From: Acholeplasmataceae bacterium
GTDB lineage: Bacteria > Bacillota_I > Bacilli_A > Acholeplasmatales > Acholeplasmataceae
Assembly: GCA_028690555.1 (NCBI GenBank)
Contig: JAQVBA010000004.1
Location: forward strand, 1 to 39,821
Direction of reading: 5' to 3'
Length of the DNA: 39,821 nt
This document shows positions 9,198 through 18,636 of this stretch, piece after piece; position 1 is the first letter of the stretch, and each line of letters opens with the position of its first letter. The position numbers were made by a program, and so were the translations under genes. A model generated the notes under the pieces. That model was not told where the DNA came from. It saw only the letters and a program-made list of their open reading frames with translations, and ran no database searches.

Positions 9198-10280
9198 ATG
9201 ATGAGCGATTTCAAAGTTTTCGACTATATGGCGAAACATCAGTACGAGCAAGTCGTATATTTTTATGACAGAACGACAGGATTGAAAGGTATTACATGTA
9301 TTCATAACACCACGTTAGGACCAGCCCTTGGTGGTACTAGACTGTGGAACTATGCAAGTGAAGAAGAGGCAGTGATTGACTGTTTAAGACTTGCAAGAGG
9401 CATGAGTTATAAAGCTGCAGCTGCTGGATTAAACTTAGGCGGAGGTAAAACCGTTCTGATTGGTGATCCAGATAAAGTGAAGAGCGAAGGATATTTCCGT
9501 GCTTTAGGACGTTATGTACAAAGCTTAAATGGCAGATACATTACCGCTGAAGACGTGAATACTGGAACTAAAGACATGGATTTTGTCAGCATGGAAACAG
9601 ATTATGTGGTTGGGTTAGAAGGTAAATCTGGTAACCCATCACCAAAAACAGCACTTGGTGCATTCCATGGCATTCGTTCAGCACTCATGCATAAGCATGG
9701 TGATGATACAATCAGTAAATACACATATGCAATTCAAGGCACAGGACAAACTGGTTATTATTTAACGAAGTTATTATTAGAACATGGCGCTAAGAAGGTT
9801 TATTTCTCAGAAATTAACCAAAAATATATTGACAGAATGCATAAAGAACATCCACAAGTTGAATTTGTAGCACCTAAAGATTATTGGGGATTAGATGTTG
9901 ATGTCTTATCACCTTGTGCATTAGGTGGGATGTTAAATGATGAAACAATTCCTCAAATTAAGGCAAGTATTATTGCAGGTACTACAAATAACGTGCTTTT
10001 AGATGAAGATATTCATGGCAATATGTTAAAAGACAAAGGCATTTTATATGCACCAGACTTTGTCATTAATGCTGGCGGTTTAATTAACGTGTATCATGAA
10101 TTAAAAGAATATAATGAAGGTAGAGCAATTCGTGATATTGAAAAGATCTATGATCGTTTATTAGAAATTTATAAGATTGCTGAAAAAGAAAACATCAATA
10201 CGAACCAAGCGGCGAAAGTGTTTGCTAAAAACCGTATTGAATGTATGAAAAATATCCACGATAACTACATTAAAAGATAG
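9198..10280 (+). CDS. Leucine/valine/phenylalanine (branched-chain amino acid) dehydrogenase
   Basis: 'TTLGPALGGTRLWNYASEEEAVIDCLRLARGMSYKAAAAGLNLGGGKTV' and 'GTGQTGYYLTKLL' NAD-binding; 'CALGGMLNDETIPQIKASIIAGTTNNVL'. Confidence 0.93.
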   Translation: MMSDFKVFDYMAKHQYEQVVYFYDRTTGLKGITCIHNTTLGPALGGTRLWNYASEEEAVIDCLRLARGMSYKAAAAGLNLGGGKTVLIGDPDKVKSEGYFRALGRYVQSLNGRYITAEDVNTGTKDMDFVSMETDYVVGLEGKSGNPSPKTALGAFHGIRSALMHKHGDDTISKYTYAIQGTGQTGYYLTKLLLEHGAKKVYFSEINQKYIDRMHKEHPQVEFVAPKDYWGLDVDVLSPCALGGMLNDETIPQIKASIIAGTTNNVLLDEDIHGNMLKDKGILYAPDFVINAGGLINVYHELKEYNEGRAIRDIEKIYDRLLEIYKIAEKENINTNQAAKVFAKNRIECMKNIHDNYIKR

Positions 10281-10291
10281 GGAGTGATTTA

Positions 10292-10510
10292 GTGAAAAAG
10301 GGCAAATTAACATTTACTGATGAAGCGTGCAAGGGCTGTGAGCTCTGTACATCTTTCTGCCCAGTCGACATTTTGTATCTTGACAAAGATCGAATGAACT
10401 CAAATGGTTACCACTTAATCTCAGTCACCGATATGGACAAATGTATTGCGTGTGCACAATGTGCTATCGTATGTCCAGACTCAGTGATTAAAGTGGAGGC
10501 GATTGACTGA
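10292..10510 (+). CDS. 2-oxoacid:ferredoxin oxidoreductase delta subunit (2x[4Fe-4S] ferredoxin)
   Basis: GTG start; two CxxCxxCxxxC clusters 'CKGCELCTSFCP' and 'CIACAQCAIVCP'; operon context. Confidence 0.9.
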   Translation: MKKGKLTFTDEACKGCELCTSFCPVDILYLDKDRMNSNGYHLISVTDMDKCIACAQCAIVCPDSVIKVEAID

Positions 10511-11580
10511 TGGCAAAAGTATTAATGAAAGGAAATCAAGCAATTGCATTAGCAGCAGTAAATGCTGGATTAGATGCATTCTTTGGTTATCCGATTACAC
10601 CACAAAATGAAGTACCTGAATATTTATCGAAATATTTAAATGAACGTGGAAAAATATTCGTTCAAGCAGAATCTGAAGTTGCAGCAATCAACATGGTTTA
10701 TGGTGCAGCTGGTGCAGGCGCAAGAGTGATGACGTCATCCTCATCTGTAGGAATTGCTTTAAAACAAGAAGGCATTAGTTATATTGCGGGTGCTGAATTA
10801 CCAGCACTGATTGTATCGGTGATGAGAGCTGGCCCCGGTTTAGGTGGTATTTCACCTTCACAAGCCGATTATTTCCAAGCGACTCGTGGTGGTGGAAATG
10901 GCGATTATCATGTCGTTGTTTTAGCACCAGAATCGATTCAAGAAACCGTTGATTTAATTAAACAGGGATTTGATATTGCAGATCAATATAGAAATCCAGT
11001 CATGGTTTTAGTGGACGGTTTAATTGGTCAAATGATGGAATCTGTCGATATGGATAAACCTGTGAAAAAACGGCATATTGAACCTAAAACATATGCAACG
11101 ACAGGAACTAAAAATCATGAAGGCAGAAATATTATTAACTCTTTAGGTTTAGATCCATATTACTTAGAACAACATAATTATCATTTACGTGATAAATATA
11201 ATGAAATTATTAAACATGAAACGCAAGTTGAACTCATCAACATGGAAAAAGCGGATTATGTCATTGTCGCATATGGGACCATGGCACGCATTAGTCGTTC
11301 AGCGATTGAAACATTAAAAGAAAAAGGCATTAATGTCGGAATGATTCGTCCGATTACATTATGGCCATATCCTAAGAAAGCTTTCGATTTGATTCCGAAA
11401 GATTGTAAAGGAATTTTAGTGACTGAAATGAGTATGGGTCAAATGGTTGATGATGTCATGATTTCAAATAAAGGCAGACATAAGATTGCATTCTATGGTC
11501 GTCCAGGTGGTATCGTTCCTGAACCAGAAGAAATCGTGGATGCAATATTAAATTATGAAAAGTGGGTGGTGGAAGAATGA
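10510..11580 (+). CDS. 2-oxoacid:ferredoxin oxidoreductase alpha subunit (VorB-type)
   Basis: 'MKGNQAIALAAVNAGLDAFFGYPITPQNEVPEYLSKYL', 'AESEVAAINMVYGAAGAGARVMTSSSSVGIAL'. Confidence 0.93.
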   Translation: MAKVLMKGNQAIALAAVNAGLDAFFGYPITPQNEVPEYLSKYLNERGKIFVQAESEVAAINMVYGAAGAGARVMTSSSSVGIALKQEGISYIAGAELPALIVSVMRAGPGLGGISPSQADYFQATRGGGNGDYHVVVLAPESIQETVDLIKQGFDIADQYRNPVMVLVDGLIGQMMESVDMDKPVKKRHIEPKTYATTGTKNHEGRNIINSLGLDPYYLEQHNYHLRDKYNEIIKHETQVELINMEKADYVIVAYGTMARISRSAIETLKEKGINVGMIRPITLWPYPKKAFDLIPKDCKGILVTEMSMGQMVDDVMISNKGRHKIAFYGRPGGIVPEPEEIVDAILNYEKWVVEE

Positions 11581-12320
11581 TTAAGTATGAGAGATCAAAA
11601 GGCTTAACCGATGTCAATACCCACTATTGCCCAGGTTGTACCCATGGAATTTTACATAAACTTGTCGCAGAAGTATTAGAAGAACTTAACGTATTAGATC
11701 ATACGGTTGGGATTGCATCTGTAGGATGTTCAGTCTTTAGTTATGAATATTTTAATTGTGATTTTCAACAAGCACCACATGGTCGTGCATGCGCACTTGC
11801 AACTGGTGTGAAAAGAGTTTTACCAGATAACGTCGTTTTCACCTATCAAGGTGATGGTGACTTAGCATCGATAGGGATTGCTGAAACTATTCATGCTGCA
11901 AACCGTGGCGAAAACATTACAGTCATTATGGCGAATAATGCAACTTATGGTATGACTGGTGGTCAAATGGCACCAACAACGCTGTTAGGACAAAAAGCAA
12001 CCACTGCACAAGAAGGACGTAATACCCTTCAACATGGTAATCCGATGCATGTTTCAGAAATGTTTGCAACCATTGATCGTGCAGCTTATGTTGAACGTGT
12101 TGCATTAACTGATATTGGTAATATTCGTAAAGCGAAGAAAGCCATTAAAAAAGCATTTACTTATCAAATCGAGAAAAAAGGTTTCACTTTAATTGAAGTC
12201 GTTTCCACATGTCCGGTAAACTGGGGAATGAAGCCAAGAGAAGCTTTGGATTGGGCAAAAGAACACATGATCCCGATTTATCCACTCGGTGTTTATAAGG
12301 ATATTGAAAAAAATGATTAG
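11577..12320 (+). CDS. 2-oxoacid:ferredoxin oxidoreductase beta subunit (TPP-binding)
   Basis: 'HYCPGCTHGILHKL', 'GDGDLASIGIAETIHAANRGENITVIMANNATYGMTGGQMAPTT'. ORF track start 11562; ATG 11577 overlaps the alpha stop as ATGA. Confidence 0.93.
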   Translation: MIKYERSKGLTDVNTHYCPGCTHGILHKLVAEVLEELNVLDHTVGIASVGCSVFSYEYFNCDFQQAPHGRACALATGVKRVLPDNVVFTYQGDGDLASIGIAETIHAANRGENITVIMANNATYGMTGGQMAPTTLLGQKATTAQEGRNTLQHGNPMHVSEMFATIDRAAYVERVALTDIGNIRKAKKAIKKAFTYQIEKKGFTLIEVVSTCPVNWGMKPREALDWAKEHMIPIYPLGVYKDIEKND

Positions 12321-12846
12321 AACGATTCGTATTGCAGGATTTGGTGGACAAGGTGTCATGTTAACCGGACAACTCATGGCACATGCTGCAAACAAGCAAG
12401 GACTCTATAGTCTTTGGGTTCCAACGTATGGACCTGAAACGAGAGGTGGAACTGCAAACTGTTCCATCGTCGTTAGTGATAAACCAATCTACTCACCTGT
12501 ATTTAGTAAATCTGATGATTTATTAGTATTCAATGAACCATCACTTACCAAGTTTGGTGATAAAGTTAAACCAGGCGGGAACTTATTTTATAACAAGAGT
12601 TTAATAAAAGGCGATGTTGAAGGAAATGACCATCACATTTATGGCATTCCAATGAATGACATTGCAAAAGAACTTGATGTTCCTCAAGTTGCGAATATGG
12701 TGATGCTCGGTGCATATTTGAAAAAGGTAGATATTTTTAAAGAAGAAGTCATTATGGAATCTTTAAAGTATTTCCTAGGAGAAAAAAAGGTAGGTTTATT
12801 ACCAGTTAATCAAAAAGCCTTAGCCAGAGGATTTGAATCCATTTAA
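12313..12846 (+). CDS. 2-oxoacid:ferredoxin oxidoreductase gamma subunit
   Basis: 'IRIAGFGGQGVMLTGQLMAHAA', 'YGPETRGGTANCSIVVSD'. ORF track start 12289; ATG 12313 more likely. Confidence 0.92.
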   Translation: MIRTIRIAGFGGQGVMLTGQLMAHAANKQGLYSLWVPTYGPETRGGTANCSIVVSDKPIYSPVFSKSDDLLVFNEPSLTKFGDKVKPGGNLFYNKSLIKGDVEGNDHHIYGIPMNDIAKELDVPQVANMVMLGAYLKKVDIFKEEVIMESLKYFLGEKKVGLLPVNQKALARGFESI

Positions 12847-12851
12847 TCTTT

Positions 12852-12884
12852 AAGGCGATGTTTCGATTGAGACATCGCCTTTTT
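12852..12884 (+). terminator. Rho-independent terminator
   Basis: AAGGCGATGTTTC-GATT-GAGACATCGCCTT followed by TTT. Confidence 0.8.
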
Positions 12885-12909
12885 GTCATGGATGAATTTG
12901 GCTTTTTCA

Positions 12910-12918
12910 TGCTATAAT
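12910..12918 (+). promoter_or_regulatory. Extended -10 promoter (TGCTATAAT)
   Basis: 40 nt before ATG 12959. Confidence 0.5.
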
Positions 12919-12958
12919 AACAAGTAAGAAATTTATAGAAAGATGATGAGGTAACGCT

Positions 12959-14557
12959 ATGAAACTCGACTATAAAAAAGTGTTTTATGTAGGACTTGCA
13001 TTCTTTATTATTACGATTTTTTGGCAAACATATGATTCAATCATCACGAAAATATTGATTGATAAATTTGGGTTAAATCAAACATGGTCTGGTGTTGTGA
13101 TGGCATTAGATAACGTTCTAGCATTATTCATGTTACCGCTATTTGGGGCGCTTTCCGATAAAACAAATCATAAATTAGGAAGACGTACTCCATATGTGAT
13201 TGTTGGAACGATTGTTGCAGCATTTGCATTTATTGCTCTTTCATTTTCTGATAATGTTCAGACCAATCGCATCAATGAAACGGCAATCGTTGATAAATAT
13301 GAGATTATTGTCGATACGGAAGATGATATTAAACAAACACCGCTATTTTGGCAACTTATGATGACAGAAATGACACTTGAAAGACGTGCTAAACGACTTT
13401 CTGGTGATATTACTCAAGAAAGATTTGATGCATGGCAAGATAACACATTAGAGCCGATGCAAGATTTACTTCAAGGAAAAACTGAATTATCTGTCATTGA
13501 TGTTTCCTATTTAGATGGGTATTATCATACGTATTTAAGTAATTTAGCGTGGGAAGAAACGATTCAAAGTCCAACAAATTTTGTTGTGTTCATCGTGATT
13601 TTATTCATTGCATTAGTTGCGATGTCAACCTTTAGATCTCCTGCAGTTTCTTTAATGCCGGATGTTACACCAAAACCACTTCGAAGTAAAGCAAATGCCA
13701 TCATTAATTTGATGGGATCCGCTGCTGGTGTTACCGCACTCATCATGATGACGCTCTATGGTTTAGGTGGTAAATCTTATGTGAGTTATCAAATGGCATT
13801 TATCACAGTGGGTATCATTATGCTATTTGTGCTTGCATTCTTCTTATGGAAAGTCAAGGAACCAAAACTTGTCAAAGAAAGAGAAGAACTTGACATCAAG
13901 TATAATCTTGTTGAAGATGAATCTGAAGTTCACGACATGGCTGAACTTCCAAGAGATAAAAAGATTTCACTTTTCTTAATCTTAGGCTCTGTGTTCTTAT
14001 GGTTTATGGGTTATAACGCAGTCATGACAAAAGTTTCAGATTATGCACCTAAGATTTTACAACTTTCATCATTTACTGTTCCACTTTTAGTCGCAAACGT
14101 TACAGCGATTGCAACTTTCATTCCAATTGGGATATTATCAACTAAATTTGGTCGTAAAAAGATGATTTTAGCAGGAATTATTTTACTCACATTATGCTTT
14201 GGCTCTGTGTTCTTCTTATCAAAAGATACCGGATGGGTGATGTATATCGTGTTTGGATTAACGGGTATTGGGTGGGCAACAATTAATGTCAACTCATATC
14301 CGATGGTCGTAGAACTTGCGAAAGGATCAAACGTTGGGAAATATACAGGATATTATTATACCTTCTCGATGGCAGCACAAATTTTAACGCCAATTCTTTC
14401 AGGTATTTTAATGGATACGATTCACCAAAAGGTGTTATTCCCTTATGCAACATTCTTTGTAGCCGTCGCATTCATCACGATGTTTTTCACGAAACACGGT
14501 GATGCCAAAATTGAAAAGAAAGATATCTTAGAAAATTTTGATGTCGATATGGACTAA
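12959..14557 (+). CDS. MFS transporter (SLC45/GPH-like putative sugar symporter) with large extracytoplasmic insertion
   Basis: 'NQTWSGVVMALDNVLALFMLPLFGALSDKTNHKLGRRTPYV', multiple TM helices; ~110 aa hydrophilic insert after TM3. Confidence 0.82.
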   Translation: MKLDYKKVFYVGLAFFIITIFWQTYDSIITKILIDKFGLNQTWSGVVMALDNVLALFMLPLFGALSDKTNHKLGRRTPYVIVGTIVAAFAFIALSFSDNVQTNRINETAIVDKYEIIVDTEDDIKQTPLFWQLMMTEMTLERRAKRLSGDITQERFDAWQDNTLEPMQDLLQGKTELSVIDVSYLDGYYHTYLSNLAWEETIQSPTNFVVFIVILFIALVAMSTFRSPAVSLMPDVTPKPLRSKANAIINLMGSAAGVTALIMMTLYGLGGKSYVSYQMAFITVGIIMLFVLAFFLWKVKEPKLVKEREELDIKYNLVEDESEVHDMAELPRDKKISLFLILGSVFLWFMGYNAVMTKVSDYAPKILQLSSFTVPLLVANVTAIATFIPIGILSTKFGRKKMILAGIILLTLCFGSVFFLSKDTGWVMYIVFGLTGIGWATINVNSYPMVVELAKGSNVGKYTGYYYTFSMAAQILTPILSGILMDTIHQKVLFPYATFFVAVAFITMFFTKHGDAKIEKKDILENFDVDMD

Positions 14558-14560
14558 AAA

Positions 14561-14592
14561 GTAAAAGCGACTCCATTAGGAATCGCTTTTTT
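14561..14592. terminator. Bidirectional terminator between convergent genes
   Basis: AAAAGCGA ... TCGCTTTT with flanking A-run and T-run. Confidence 0.7.
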
Positions 14593-15325
14593 CTTTAGGT
14601 ATGAAGTGTTCAAAAACAACATTATGATAGCGAGATTTAACAAAATCTAATTGTTCTTGAGTTCTTGCGGCATAGCTAATCACGGTTATGCCTTTTTCCT
14701 TTGCTTTATCAACCCACTTATTGGGTAGGTTATGAATGCCATAACTGATGAAATCAGGCTTTGTGAAGTGATTAAAAAACATGGTTTTCATCAAATATTT
14801 CATATAGGGTTTCATGTGATTATCTGATTTAAAATATTCTGTGATTTGACCTCTTATGATTTCTGGATGATTATTTTTAAACCATTTTACAATACCGGGA
14901 TGAAATGAGAATATGGCATAATTGCCTTTGTATGTTTCGATGATTTCCATGAAATTTTTAGCGAGTAATTCGTTATCGCCATGGGGTTTAAGCTCAATTA
15001 ATAAGTTCACTTTTCCATCAACTAATTCTAAGACTTCTTTAAGTGTTGGAATATGATCATTGGTATCTTTGAGTCTAAAATTCTTTATGTCATCATAAGT
15101 CACATCGGATAGTTTCAAGTCTTTTTGACAAATTCTTTTAAAGTCTTTGTCATGGAAAACAATCACCGTTCCATCTTTTAAGACATTAATATCAAATTCT
15201 ATTGAATAATGGTGATTGATGGCTTCTTTAAAAGCAGTGATAGAGTTTTCAACGATACTAAAATCTTTTGAATGTAATCCACGATGAGCAATTAAATCAT
15301 TTTTTAACCAAGTTAAATCTTTCAT
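14576..15325 (-). CDS. Glycerophosphodiester phosphodiesterase
   Basis: 'LIAHRGLHSKDFSIVENSITAFKEAINHHYSIEFDINVLKDGTVIVFHD'. Confidence 0.92.
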   Translation of the reverse strand: MKDLTWLKNDLIAHRGLHSKDFSIVENSITAFKEAINHHYSIEFDINVLKDGTVIVFHDKDFKRICQKDLKLSDVTYDDIKNFRLKDTNDHIPTLKEVLELVDGKVNLLIELKPHGDNELLAKNFMEIIETYKGNYAIFSFHPGIVKWFKNNHPEIIRGQITEYFKSDNHMKPYMKYLMKTMFFNHFTKPDFISYGIHNLPNKWVDKAKEKGITVISYAARTQEQLDFVKSRYHNVVFEHFIPKEKSDS

Positions 15326-15352
15326 ATGTGCACCTCTTATTCATGTATTACT

Positions 15353-15361
15353 ATTATAGCA
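15353..15361 (-). promoter_or_regulatory. Extended -10 promoter (TGCTATAAT on minus strand)
   Basis: 27 nt upstream of GDPD ATG. Confidence 0.5.
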
Positions 15362-15411
15362 TATGAAAATGGGAGTTTTATGATACAACATCATGTGAAA
15401 AGAGTGATGAA

Positions 15412-15729
15412 ATGAAACGAGTCATAGTGATAATGGTATTTACCTTTAGTTTATTGTCATTGATAGCTTGTCAAAAAGAACCAGATATAGTCCCACCTCA
15501 TATCACGGGTGCTAAAGATATCACTTATTATATGGGTAGAGGTGAGCCTGATTATTTAAATGGTGTATCTGCAAATGATAATATTGATGGTGATATAACG
15601 AGTCAAATTGAAGTCGATTTATCTGAAGTCGATCTTGAAACGCCCGGAATATAACCAATTATTTATAAGGCTACAGATAAAGCAGGTAATACAGGTGCAT
15701 CATCTTGTATGTTGATTGTCATCGAGTAA
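15412..15729 (+). pseudogene. Small lipoprotein with DUF5011/Ig-like domain, interrupted by in-frame TAA at 15652-15654
   Basis: Lipobox 'LLSLIAC'; 'DITYYMGRGEPDYLNGVSANDNIDGDITSQIEVDLSEVDLETPGI*PIIYKATDKAGNTGASSCMLIVIE*' continues in the same frame after TAA. Confidence 0.75.
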
Positions 15730-15731
15730 AC

Positions 15732-15758
15732 TGAAGGCCTATGGTCTTTCTTTTTTTC
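15732..15758 (+). terminator. Rho-independent terminator (weak stem)
   Basis: GAAGGCC-TAT-GGTCTTTC followed by TTTTTTTC. Confidence 0.55.
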
Positions 15759-15772
15759 TGACAATTGAACTA

Positions 15773-15781
15773 TGCTATAAT
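15773..15781 (+). promoter_or_regulatory. Extended -10 promoter (TGCTATAAT)
   Basis: 28 nt before ATG 15810. Confidence 0.5.
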
Positions 15782-15809
15782 AATTTTAGACGAAGAAGAG
15801 GTGTATACG

Positions 15810-16262
15810 ATGGTTCCTTCATTTGAAAAACGAGTCAGAGCGTTTGCGATTGACACATCAGGTGTCATGATTTTTGTTATATTATCATTATTCACAGGCA
15901 CACAAATCCGTGCTTTACCTTATATTATTTCTGTAACAGCAGCATTTGTTTTTTATGTTTTACCTCATTTTTTCTCAAGAGGTCAAACCTTTGGGAAACG
16001 TATTCAAAAAATTAAAACTGTAGACCTAGAAGGCAACGATTTGAAGTTATGGCGTATTATTCTTCGTGATGTCTTTCGGTTGGCACTTAGTTTTGCAACA
16101 TTTGGACTTTACTTAGTCATTGCATTCTTCTTTATTAATGAAAAAACATCAAGAACGATTCATGATTATATCTTTAAAACAAAAGTGATTGATTTAGAAA
16201 AACCTGTGGGTAAAATGAATTTTATGAACCGTACAGAATCCATGCGAAAGAAGGGTTTATAA
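15810..16262 (+). CDS. RDD family membrane protein
   Basis: 'SFEKRVRAFAIDTSGVMIFVIL', 'GQTFGKRIQKIKTVDLEGNDLKLWRIILRDVFRLAL', 'RTIHDYIFKTKVI'. ORF track start 15765 lies upstream of the -10; ATG 15810 follows GAGGTG. Confidence 0.8.
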   Translation: MVPSFEKRVRAFAIDTSGVMIFVILSLFTGTQIRALPYIISVTAAFVFYVLPHFFSRGQTFGKRIQKIKTVDLEGNDLKLWRIILRDVFRLALSFATFGLYLVIAFFFINEKTSRTIHDYIFKTKVIDLEKPVGKMNFMNRTESMRKKGL

Positions 16263-17774
16263 TTGAAAAAGATATTATATGGTTTTCTACTGATTGGATT
16301 TGCTATATTGCTTGTTGGATGCAAACCTAATGCATACGATTCATTAAAAGAGACCAATCCACAACATGATATTTATTATCAAATCTTTGTGAGATCATTT
16401 GCAGATAGCAATAATGATGGCATTGGCGATTTAAATGGGATTAAAGAAAATCTCGATTACTTAAGTGATTTGGGAGTCACCGCTTTATGGCTTTTACCCA
16501 TTCATCCTTCCCCTTCTTATCACGGCTATGATGTCAAAGATTATTTAGATATCAATCCCGAATATGGAACGATGGATGATTTTGAATCGCTCATTGAGGC
16601 AGCAAAAGATGAAGGGATTAAAATCGTCATCGATTTAGTCATTAACCATACATCAGATCAACACCCATGGTTTATAGATGCTAACTCTTCAACGAGTTCG
16701 GCGTATCGAGACTATTATATTTGGCAAAATGGGAATGCTTTTGAATCTTTTGTTGGTGGAATGAAAGATTTGAATTTCCAAAATCAAGAAGTCATCGATG
16801 AAGTAAAATCAATCATGGATTTTTATTTGGAAAAAGGAGTTCATGGATTTAGAATTGATGCGGCTAAGCATTTGATTGAAAGTTCAAATCCAACCTTTGA
16901 TAATACCTTTTTACTTTTAGAATTGAATCAACATATGAAAGAAAATTATCCGGATAGTTTTATCGTGTCAGAAGTATTTGAATATTTCTACCCGATGGTT
17001 GCGGATTATTATATTGGCTCTGACTCAGCATTTAATTTCTATGCCGCCCAACAAATTTGGGAGAAGGTTGGGAGATTAAATAGCCGTTATTTATTGGCAT
17101 CAAATCTTCATAAAGTATATGAAGACTATCGTGATGTTGATCCTGATTTTATTGATTCACCATTTTTAACCAATCATGATCTAGACCGTTTAGCATCTAC
17201 TGAAGGTTTTATCAATCAACCTGATAAATTGGCTTTAGCAGCTAGAATTTTATTGACACTCCCAGGTAGCCCCTTTATTTACTATGGGGAAGAGTTAGGA
17301 ATGAAGGGATATAGAGATTATAGTCAAGATGGGAAAATTGTTCCAGGTTATGGCATTGCTTATGATGAATTTAGAAGAACCCCATTTTTATGGGGTGATG
17401 AAAATAAAAACACCACGTGGTTTCCCGATTCTGCAAATAGCGAAACACCTTCATTAGAAGAACAAAAACTTGATGAGACATCACTATTTATGGTTTATAA
17501 AACAATGATTTCATTTAGAAAAGACCATCCTGCCTTAATGTTTGGTAATGAGTATCTTCCTTATGGTGGAAATGATGGTCAAATACAAGGTTATATTAGA
17601 AGTTATCAAGATGAAAATGTAAAACAAGCCCTTATCGTTATTCATAATTTATCATCTGATGCTTATACACTGACTTTTGAAGGCGGTACTGTGGTTTATG
17701 GTTCAAAAGATATGGCACCTTTTGGCACTGTGATTATCGAAATTGATTATGAAGATATTGAGGTGTATGCCTAA
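16263..17774 (+). CDS. Lipoprotein GH13 alpha-amylase family enzyme
   Basis: TTG start, lipobox 'AILLVGC'; 'IYYQIFVRSFADSNNDGIGDLNGI', 'VIDLVINHTS', 'HGFRIDAAKHL', 'IVSEVFEY', 'FLTNHDLDR'. Confidence 0.92.
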   Translation: MKKILYGFLLIGFAILLVGCKPNAYDSLKETNPQHDIYYQIFVRSFADSNNDGIGDLNGIKENLDYLSDLGVTALWLLPIHPSPSYHGYDVKDYLDINPEYGTMDDFESLIEAAKDEGIKIVIDLVINHTSDQHPWFIDANSSTSSAYRDYYIWQNGNAFESFVGGMKDLNFQNQEVIDEVKSIMDFYLEKGVHGFRIDAAKHLIESSNPTFDNTFLLLELNQHMKENYPDSFIVSEVFEYFYPMVADYYIGSDSAFNFYAAQQIWEKVGRLNSRYLLASNLHKVYEDYRDVDPDFIDSPFLTNHDLDRLASTEGFINQPDKLALAARILLTLPGSPFIYYGEELGMKGYRDYSQDGKIVPGYGIAYDEFRRTPFLWGDENKNTTWFPDSANSETPSLEEQKLDETSLFMVYKTMISFRKDHPALMFGNEYLPYGGNDGQIQGYIRSYQDENVKQALIVIHNLSSDAYTLTFEGGTVVYGSKDMAPFGTVIIEIDYEDIEVYA

Positions 17775-18583
17775 TGTTTCTAGTCAAATATTTAAGGTAT
17801 TCGTTTGATTTTAAAAATATTTTCAACTATGTTAATGAAAAAACATGGAAAGTCATCCTGTATTTTGTGATTCTAAGCTTCATTGCTATATTTCCATCAA
17901 ACTATAAAATTATATCTGAACAAGGATGGCGCTTAGATTTCATTGAAGAAAGTTTTATGGCAGAAACACCCACATGGGATTTACCTGATCAGTGCACCAT
18001 TATAGGTGGAACTTTTGAGTGTAATACAAATACTGAAACGATATTAACTCATCTAGATATTACATTTGTATTTAACGCACAAGAAGGAAGAGAAGCACTG
18101 GATCAAAAAACAATCTTGTTTTACAAAGATAAAATCGTCTATCAAAATGCTGAAGGCGATTACATGATTGGAAGTAACTATCAAGGATTTACCGATGTTT
18201 TATCTTTTCGAGAACTTGATTTGATGCAAGGTGAAGAAAAAGCACTTGCTTACAAAGAATTTGGTGCACAAATTGAAGCAAGTTTCGGCAGTTACATCGT
18301 GTTATATTCTGTTTTGGTTAACACAGTCACAACTCTAGGTACTTATATCTTATATTTAGTGTTACTTGGGTTAATTTTACAGCTTTTTAGATTTGGCTAT
18401 TCCAACTTTATGAATTATTTGCAATCCATAAAGTTTTTAGTTTTTCTCATGGGAGTCCCCACATTAATTGGCTTTGTGGTTGGTATGATAGAACCTGCAT
18501 TTGGTGCGGTTTTGTTCCAATTCTCAATGGGGATTATCGCCATGCTTGTGATGTTATTTTATGGAAAGAAGTATTTTGCATAA
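17774..18583 (+). CDS. DUF1189-like membrane protein (MalA-like, maltodextrin-associated)
   Basis: N-terminal 'SFDFKNIFNYVNEKTWKVILYFVILSF', central extracytoplasmic region, C-terminal TM cluster; context next to amylase. Overlaps amylase stop. Confidence 0.65.
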   Translation: MFLVKYLRYSFDFKNIFNYVNEKTWKVILYFVILSFIAIFPSNYKIISEQGWRLDFIEESFMAETPTWDLPDQCTIIGGTFECNTNTETILTHLDITFVFNAQEGREALDQKTILFYKDKIVYQNAEGDYMIGSNYQGFTDVLSFRELDLMQGEEKALAYKEFGAQIEASFGSYIVLYSVLVNTVTTLGTYILYLVLLGLILQLFRFGYSNFMNYLQSIKFLVFLMGVPTLIGFVVGMIEPAFGAVLFQFSMGIIAMLVMLFYGKKYFA

Positions 18584-18613
18584 AAAAAGGAATCCCTAAA
18601 TGGAATTCCCTAG

Positions 18614-18636
18614 AAGGTGCTTTGGCACCTTTTTTA
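18614..18636 (+). terminator. Rho-independent terminator
   Basis: AAGGTGC-TTTG-GCACCTT then TTTTT. Confidence 0.8.
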
